8,963 bases of DNA. Origin: Bacilli bacterium (GTDB taxonomy: Bacteria; Bacillota_I; Bacilli_A; RF39; UBA660). Shown in pieces: positions 6,409 through 8,963 of this stretch. Every line of letters starts with the position of its first letter. Position 1 is the stretch's first letter. The position numbers and the translations under genes are program-made. Location of the stretch: contig CAAHEM010000081.1 of assembly GCA_900772435.1 (NCBI GenBank), forward strand, positions 1 to 8,963. The letters run 5' to 3'. Under the pieces are notes generated by a model. The model was not told the DNA's origin, ran no database searches, and saw nothing but the letters and a program-made list of their open reading frames with translations.

Positions 6409-6424
6409 TCTATAACTACCTTTT
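6393..6424 (-). terminator. Weak terminator at the convergent gene ends
   Basis: AAAAGGTA (6396-6403) and TACCTTTT (6417-6424) pair over eight bases around a 13-base loop containing both stop codons. On the - strand the stem runs into a seven-T tract (6393-6399), which would suit the HAAS-like gene. On the + strand there is no T run beyond the stem itself. Only two G-C pairs, so stability is low. Confidence 0.4.
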
Positions 6425-7556
6425 CCATATCACTTTTACTACCAGTTATTTTTACAGTGTATCTTTCTAATTCATCATTATCGTATATTTTTCCTTCTTT
6501 TAAGTCGTCAATATATACACTTAAACGATCTCTTTTATTTAGTTTTAATGATATATAAATATTATCTGAACCTTTCTTTATAAAATAGTCATAATAACAT
6601 TCATAATATTTTACTTCTACGCCTATTTTGCCTTTCATAGATTCATCGTATTCTACTATATATTTGGTTTTGTAATTACTATTAAATGTAATATATAATG
6701 GTTTATTATCACTTGGCATTTTATATGTTGTAAATGATCTTGTCATAGTGTATTTATCACCAACATCATGAGTTGTTTTAATTTTAGATATCTCTTTTAA
6801 TGATAAAGTTACTCCGAATGCTATAATAACTATAAATGATATTATAAATATTAGTGACCACTTTAAACTTATTTTCTTTCTAAATATACTTTTGTTAATT
6901 AATATAACTATTGTTAATACTAGAAGTACTATTCCAAGTAATGCAATATTAATTCCATATAGTTTTACACCATCTAAGAAAGCAAATATAGAGGCCATAA
7001 AGACAATTACTAACCATAACCATATAAATAGTAGTATTATTGTTAAAAGTAATCCTAAAGTCTTATAAATGATTCGTTTTATTCTAGTACTTTTACTTTC
7101 AAATATCTTTTTTTCAGTTACTATTTCAGTTACATTACTTATTTCTTCTTTAGATTCTTCTATAACATCTTCGATATTATTTTTTAATGTATCTTTTCTT
7201 TTAATTTTATTTTTAATTCTAGAAAATAGACTTTCTTTTTTAGTTTTCTCTTTTTTTACTTTTTCTTTTTTCTCTTTTTTAGGTTTATCTTTCTTTTTAA
7301 ATTTATTCTTTATACTCTTTATAATATTATTTACTTTATCTTTAAGTTTATTATTCTTTTTAAGATTTTCTATTTCTCTTTTAGCAACTTCTTCTGGTTT
7401 ACCTAAATCTTTAAGAATACTTGTTATTTTTCTTTTCTTGGTTTTTTCTTCTTCAATAATATCATAATACTTAGAAACTATTTTATCTCTATTCTTTTTA
7501 CTAAGTTTACTAAGATTAAGTTCTAATGCAATTAAATATTTTTGATCTTTTTTCAT
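6405..7556 (-). CDS. HAAS-like domain membrane protein with Lys-rich linker and extracytoplasmic domain
   Basis: A 383-residue protein of unknown function. Residues 1-65 resemble the HAAS/DUF1700 helical domain: LELNLSKLSKKNRDKIVSKY, an acidic helix, then ILKDLGKPEEVAKREI. Residues 66-125 are an extreme Lys/Glu-rich linker (KKEKKEKVKKEK), with a more acidic helix to about 155. Three membrane helices follow (about 166-190, 201-221, 230-252), then about 130 residues of beta-rich, Tyr-rich sequence probably outside the membrane. HAAS domains are normally sensory or anti-sigma-like modules beside PadR regulators; no such regulator is next to this gene. The start is the ATG at 7556, after GGAG (7566-7569). 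A TTG at 7571 is also in frame but overlaps that SD. It has its own likely promoter, although read-through from the nuclease gene (48 bases upstream) is possible. Confidence 0.75.
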   Translation of the reverse strand: MKKDQKYLIALELNLSKLSKKNRDKIVSKYYDIIEEEKTKKRKITSILKDLGKPEEVAKREIENLKKNNKLKDKVNNIIKSIKNKFKKKDKPKKEKKEKVKKEKTKKESLFSRIKNKIKRKDTLKNNIEDVIEESKEEISNVTEIVTEKKIFESKSTRIKRIIYKTLGLLLTIILLFIWLWLVIVFMASIFAFLDGVKLYGINIALLGIVLLVLTIVILINKSIFRKKISLKWSLIFIISFIVIIAFGVTLSLKEISKIKTTHDVGDKYTMTRSFTTYKMPSDNKPLYITFNSNYKTKYIVEYDESMKGKIGVEVKYYECYYDYFIKKGSDNIYISLKLNKRDRLSVYIDDLKEGKIYDNDELERYTVKITGSKSDMEKVVID

Positions 7557-7565
7557 AGCTTTTTT

Positions 7566-7569
7566 CTCC
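7566..7569 (-). promoter_or_regulatory. Ribosome binding site that fixes the HAAS-like gene start
   Basis: GGAG on the - strand, nine bases before the ATG at 7556. The in-frame TTG at 7571 overlaps this site and has no SD of its own upstream, only the AT-rich -10 region, so the ATG is preferred. Confidence 0.65.
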
Positions 7570-7584
7570 AATATAGTACATATT

Positions 7585-7612
7585 ATTATAATATATTATA
7601 TTTTTTAGTCAA
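7585..7612 (-). promoter_or_regulatory. Promoter of the HAAS-like gene
   Basis: On the - strand, -35 TTGACT (7607-7612), a 16-base spacer and a perfect -10 TATAAT (7585-7590). The start would be near 7578, giving a leader of about 21 bases with the SD. The -35 lies across the stop codon of the nuclease gene, so the gene need not depend on read-through. Confidence 0.6.
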
Positions 7613-8261
7613 ATATTTTATTAATTTCTTTTGTAATTATTTTCTTTAATTTTTTAAATAGATTATTTATAGCATCTTTAATAGCATCTAGCAATTTATC
7701 TATTAGTTCTTCTACAAATGATTTTTCTTCTTTATTTTCTGTTTTAGTATCTTTTACTTCTTCTTTAGTGGTATCATTTGTTTGATTTTGTACTTCATCA
7801 CTCCATACTCCAAATTTTGCTTCTTTTGCTTTTTCTTCTTCTTGCTCTAATTCTTCAGTGTACATATATTTACCATATAAGTATGCTACTTTAGCATATC
7901 CTTTTTGTATTAACTCTTTTTGAAGTAGTGAATCATCTACAAATATCCATCCAAGTGCTCTTTCGTATTTATCAGTCTTAGAACTACCTTTGTCATATTC
8001 AATTTCAAGTTTCTTTGCATTTTTAACTCTATTACATGTATAATCACTTGCTTCTTTTCCATATGGTTCCACTCCCTTTTTAGGGTGTTTAGTTTCAGGA
8101 GTATCTACTGCTAAAAATCTAACTGTTGTTTTCTTTCCATCTATCAATACTTTTATTGTATCTCCATCAACACAAGATTCAAATGCTACCTCTTTTCTTT
8201 CAGCATATACATTTGTTAAAAAAAATACAAAACTTAAAAATACTATTACTATCTTTTTCAT
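7605..8261 (-). CDS. Secreted thermonuclease (staphylococcal nuclease homologue)
   Basis: A 218-residue Ca2+-dependent nuclease of the SNase family, probably exported and acting on DNA or RNA outside the membrane. Residues 1-20 are a signal peptide (Lys-Lys, hydrophobic core, NVYA before the mature start). The catalytic set is complete: Asp32 and Asp34 in VDGDTIK, Arg48 in VRFLAVDTPE, Asp53 and Glu56, and Arg101 in YERALGW, corresponding to Asp19, Asp21, Arg35, Asp40, Glu43 and Arg87 of the staphylococcal enzyme. Cys30 and Cys76 are the only cysteines and could pair. After FGVW (~150) comes a charged linker, then a roughly 38-residue amphipathic, Lys-rich helix (about 181-218) that the classical enzyme lacks. 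No SD precedes the ATG; an in-frame TAA at 8271-8273 fixes it as the first possible start. No terminator follows. Confidence 0.93.
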   Translation of the reverse strand: MKKIVIVFLSFVFFLTNVYAERKEVAFESCVDGDTIKVLIDGKKTTVRFLAVDTPETKHPKKGVEPYGKEASDYTCNRVKNAKKLEIEYDKGSSKTDKYERALGWIFVDDSLLQKELIQKGYAKVAYLYGKYMYTEELEQEEEKAKEAKFGVWSDEVQNQTNDTTKEEVKDTKTENKEEKSFVEELIDKLLDAIKDAINNLFKKLKKIITKEINKIFD

Positions 8262-8267
8262 AATAAT

Positions 8268-8276
8268 ATTTTATCA
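8268..8276 (-). promoter_or_regulatory. Extended -10 placed for leaderless nuclease mRNA
   Basis: On the - strand, TGATAAAAT: a TGn extension followed by the -10 TAAAAT (8268-8273). The hexamer ends six bases before the start codon, so the expected transcription start is the A of the ATG (8261). The -35 region is only T-rich (around 8291-8296), which an extended -10 can tolerate. Confidence 0.45.
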
Positions 8277-8307
8277 CAATTTATATACTTAAAAAAGAAC
8301 TTTATAA

Positions 8308-8336
8308 ATTAAAAAGATTAACTTTCGTTAATCTTT
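8308..8336 (-). terminator. Terminator of the CotF-like operon
   Basis: On the - strand, AAAGATTAAC (8327-8336) and GTTAATCTTT (8313-8322) form ten perfect pairs closed by a GAAA tetraloop (8323-8326) and run into TTAATTT. It begins four bases after the coat gene stop. Confidence 0.9.
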
Positions 8337-8339
8337 GTT

Positions 8340-8648
8340 TTAACTTAACTCACTAAGTTTATTATTATATTTAGTATATGACTTTTCTATTTTCTTATCT
8401 TCTTCTACTGGTACTGTGTACCAACCTTTTTCAAACATTAAATTGAATATATCACGAGCCATATCTTTAGTGTCTTCAAATATACTCATTACTTTTTTAT
8501 ATAAGTATTTATTACTCATTTCATTTATAGCAACACTATAACTATTAGATATATTTTTTTCTGATAAAAGAATATCATTTAATATATCTTCTTCGCTCAT
8601 ACATTCATCTTTTGGTGTTTGTTCACATTTATTTTTAATTTCTTCCAT
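8340..8648 (-). CDS. CotF-family spore coat protein
   Basis: A 102-residue protein with the Coat F (ferritin-like helical) pattern: DILNDILLSEKNISNSYSVA (about 21-40), NEMSNK (42-47), a second helix around 48-72, and the terminal GWYTV motif (75-79) that marks this family. It would be placed in the spore coat; its biochemical role is unknown. Residues 1-18 are polar with two cysteines (Cys8, Cys16), which might allow disulfide cross-linking. The ATG at 8648 follows a strong SD (AGGAGGAC) lying directly after the stop of the upstream gene, nine bases away, so the two form an operon and are probably coupled. A strong hairpin follows. I see no clear mother-cell sigma promoter. Confidence 0.8.
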   Translation of the reverse strand: MEEIKNKCEQTPKDECMSEEDILNDILLSEKNISNSYSVAINEMSNKYLYKKVMSIFEDTKDMARDIFNLMFEKGWYTVPVEEDKKIEKSYTKYNNKLSELS

Positions 8649-8657
8649 AATGTCCTC

Positions 8658-8855
8658 CTACTCTAAAACTTCTAGTAAATCCTTATAATGTTTAAAATGC
8701 ATTTTCTTAATTTTTGTTAATAAATCAATTACTTTTTCATCCTCTACACATTCTAAATATGCATATACTTTTTTATTCATAATAAAATTCCAATTAAGCA
8801 TATCTTCTATGTATAATAAGTCTTTTATTGATATTACATTAGGTACTTCTTTCAT
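8658..8855 (-). CDS. Small ferritin-like helical protein paired with the coat gene
   Basis: A 65-residue protein with two predicted helices: about 11-34 (DLLYIEDMLNWNFIMNKKVY) and 38-64 (ending KKMHFKHYKDLLEVLE). Glu17 and the His53/His56 pair are placed as in half of a ferritin-like or CotF-type bundle, so it may be a small relative or partner of the downstream coat protein, but no family can be named with confidence. The start at 8855 has a very good SD (AGGAGG, 8863-8868). Its position as first gene of the coat operon, and nearest to the CIRCE element, makes it a candidate for stress- or sporulation-linked expression. Confidence 0.7.
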   Translation of the reverse strand: MKEVPNVISIKDLLYIEDMLNWNFIMNKKVYAYLECVEDEKVIDLLTKIKKMHFKHYKDLLEVLE

Positions 8856-8870
8856 TATTTTTCCTCCTAG

Positions 8871-8902
8871 TTATATTATTTACAAATATGTATATAATAA
8901 TA
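8871..8902. repeat. Imperfect AT-rich dyad upstream of the coat operon
   Basis: Two 14-base arms (8871-8884 and 8889-8902), matching at 11 of 14 positions with a four-base centre, end just before the SD of the 65-residue gene. It could bind a regulator, but in such AT-rich DNA chance is a real alternative. Confidence 0.25.
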
Positions 8903-8925
8903 GTGTAAAATTTTTCCAAAAAAGT

Positions 8926-8954
8926 TTTATAAAATTAGCACTTTCTATTGACAA
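8926..8954 (-). promoter_or_regulatory. Possible promoter of the coat operon, overlapping CIRCE
   Basis: On the - strand, -35 TTGTCA (8949-8954), a 17-base spacer and -10 TATAAA (8926-8931). Each box matches the consensus at five of six positions. The start would be near 8919, about 63 bases before the first gene. The -35 lies at the CIRCE centre, so HrcA bound there should block it. Confidence 0.45.
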
Positions 8955-8961
8955 GTGCTAA
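8935..8961. promoter_or_regulatory. CIRCE-type operator (HrcA binding site)
   Basis: TTAGCACTT (8935-8943), nine bases, then AAGTGCTAA (8953-8961). The CIRCE consensus is TTAGCACTC-N9-GAGTGCTAA, so it differs only in the innermost base of each arm, and that change keeps the symmetry. One or two further outer bases also pair (8933-8934 with 8962-8963). A perfect + strand -35 TTGACA (8948-8953) sits in the spacer, implying that a heat-shock gene (such as hrcA-grpE-dnaK, groESL or a clp gene) begins to the right of the window. Confidence 0.85.
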
Positions 8962-8963
8962 TT

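Noticed and set aside
7069..7467. 132-codon open frame on the + strand, rich in Leu, Phe and Ser
   Set aside because: It is the reverse complement of the Lys/Glu-rich linker (AAA/GAA codons read as TTT/TTC), which creates a false membrane-like protein.
7557..7571. TTG start at 7571 for the HAAS-like gene
   Set aside because: The TTG overlaps the SD (GGAG) that serves the ATG at 7556.
8871..8931. Sporulation sigma (E, F, G or K) promoter before the coat operon
   Set aside because: CATA-like strings occur (for example on the - strand near 8883-8890) but none has both -10 and -35 elements at the correct spacing.
1..8963. CRISPR array, insertion sequence, prophage or toxin-antitoxin genes
   Set aside because: No regularly spaced direct repeats, transposase or integrase motifs, or terminal inverted repeats with target duplications were seen; gene content looks chromosomal.

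Overview
The window is very AT-rich bacterial DNA using the standard bacterial code: Trp is TGG throughout and no TGA is read through. Spore-coat genes lie at both ends (cotJB/cotJC at the left, a CotF-like pair at the right) and most genes carry AGGAGG-type Shine-Dalgarno (SD) sites. This points to a low-GC endospore-forming member of the Bacillota. I cannot place it further; an uncultured gut-type Bacilli or Clostridia lineage would fit. There is no sign of phage, insertion sequence, CRISPR or plasmid functions, and no stretch over 300 bases lacks a gene.

Layout. Bases 1-779 (+): the end of cotJB, then cotJC (manganese-catalase-like coat protein), closed by a strong hairpin. Bases 776-2348 (-): a two-gene BcrA/BcrB-like ABC exporter. 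Bases 2522-3544 (-): a single-module ClpB-D1-like AAA+ ATPase with a changed pore loop. Bases 3648-3723 (+): tRNA-Asn, with a consensus promoter whose -35 box overlaps that of the divergent AAA+ gene. Bases 3766-5962 (-): feoA-feoB ferrous iron uptake. Bases 6028-6408 (+): a conserved-looking small protein of unknown function with no SD. Bases 6405-7556 (-): a HAAS-like, Lys-rich, three-helix membrane protein. Bases 7605-8261 (-): a secreted staphylococcal-nuclease homologue, also without an SD. Bases 8340-8855 (-): a two-gene operon for a ferritin-like small protein and a CotF-family coat protein. Bases 8935-8961: a CIRCE-type (HrcA operator) inverted repeat at the right edge, with a -35 box pointing out of the window.

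How it fits together. CotJB/CotJC and the CotF-like pair would act in the forespore or mother cell. FeoAB brings in Fe2+. The ABC pair probably exports or protects against a hydrophobic or peptide compound. The rest is housekeeping or unknown. I do not see one clear new multi-gene system. The points most worth attention are regulatory: two divergent promoter regions built on the same TTGACAA -35 palindrome, one inside a CIRCE element that may link a heat-shock gene to a spore-coat operon; two genes whose -10 boxes sit exactly where a leaderless mRNA would start; and the AAA+ protein that lacks the usual pore-loop tyrosine.
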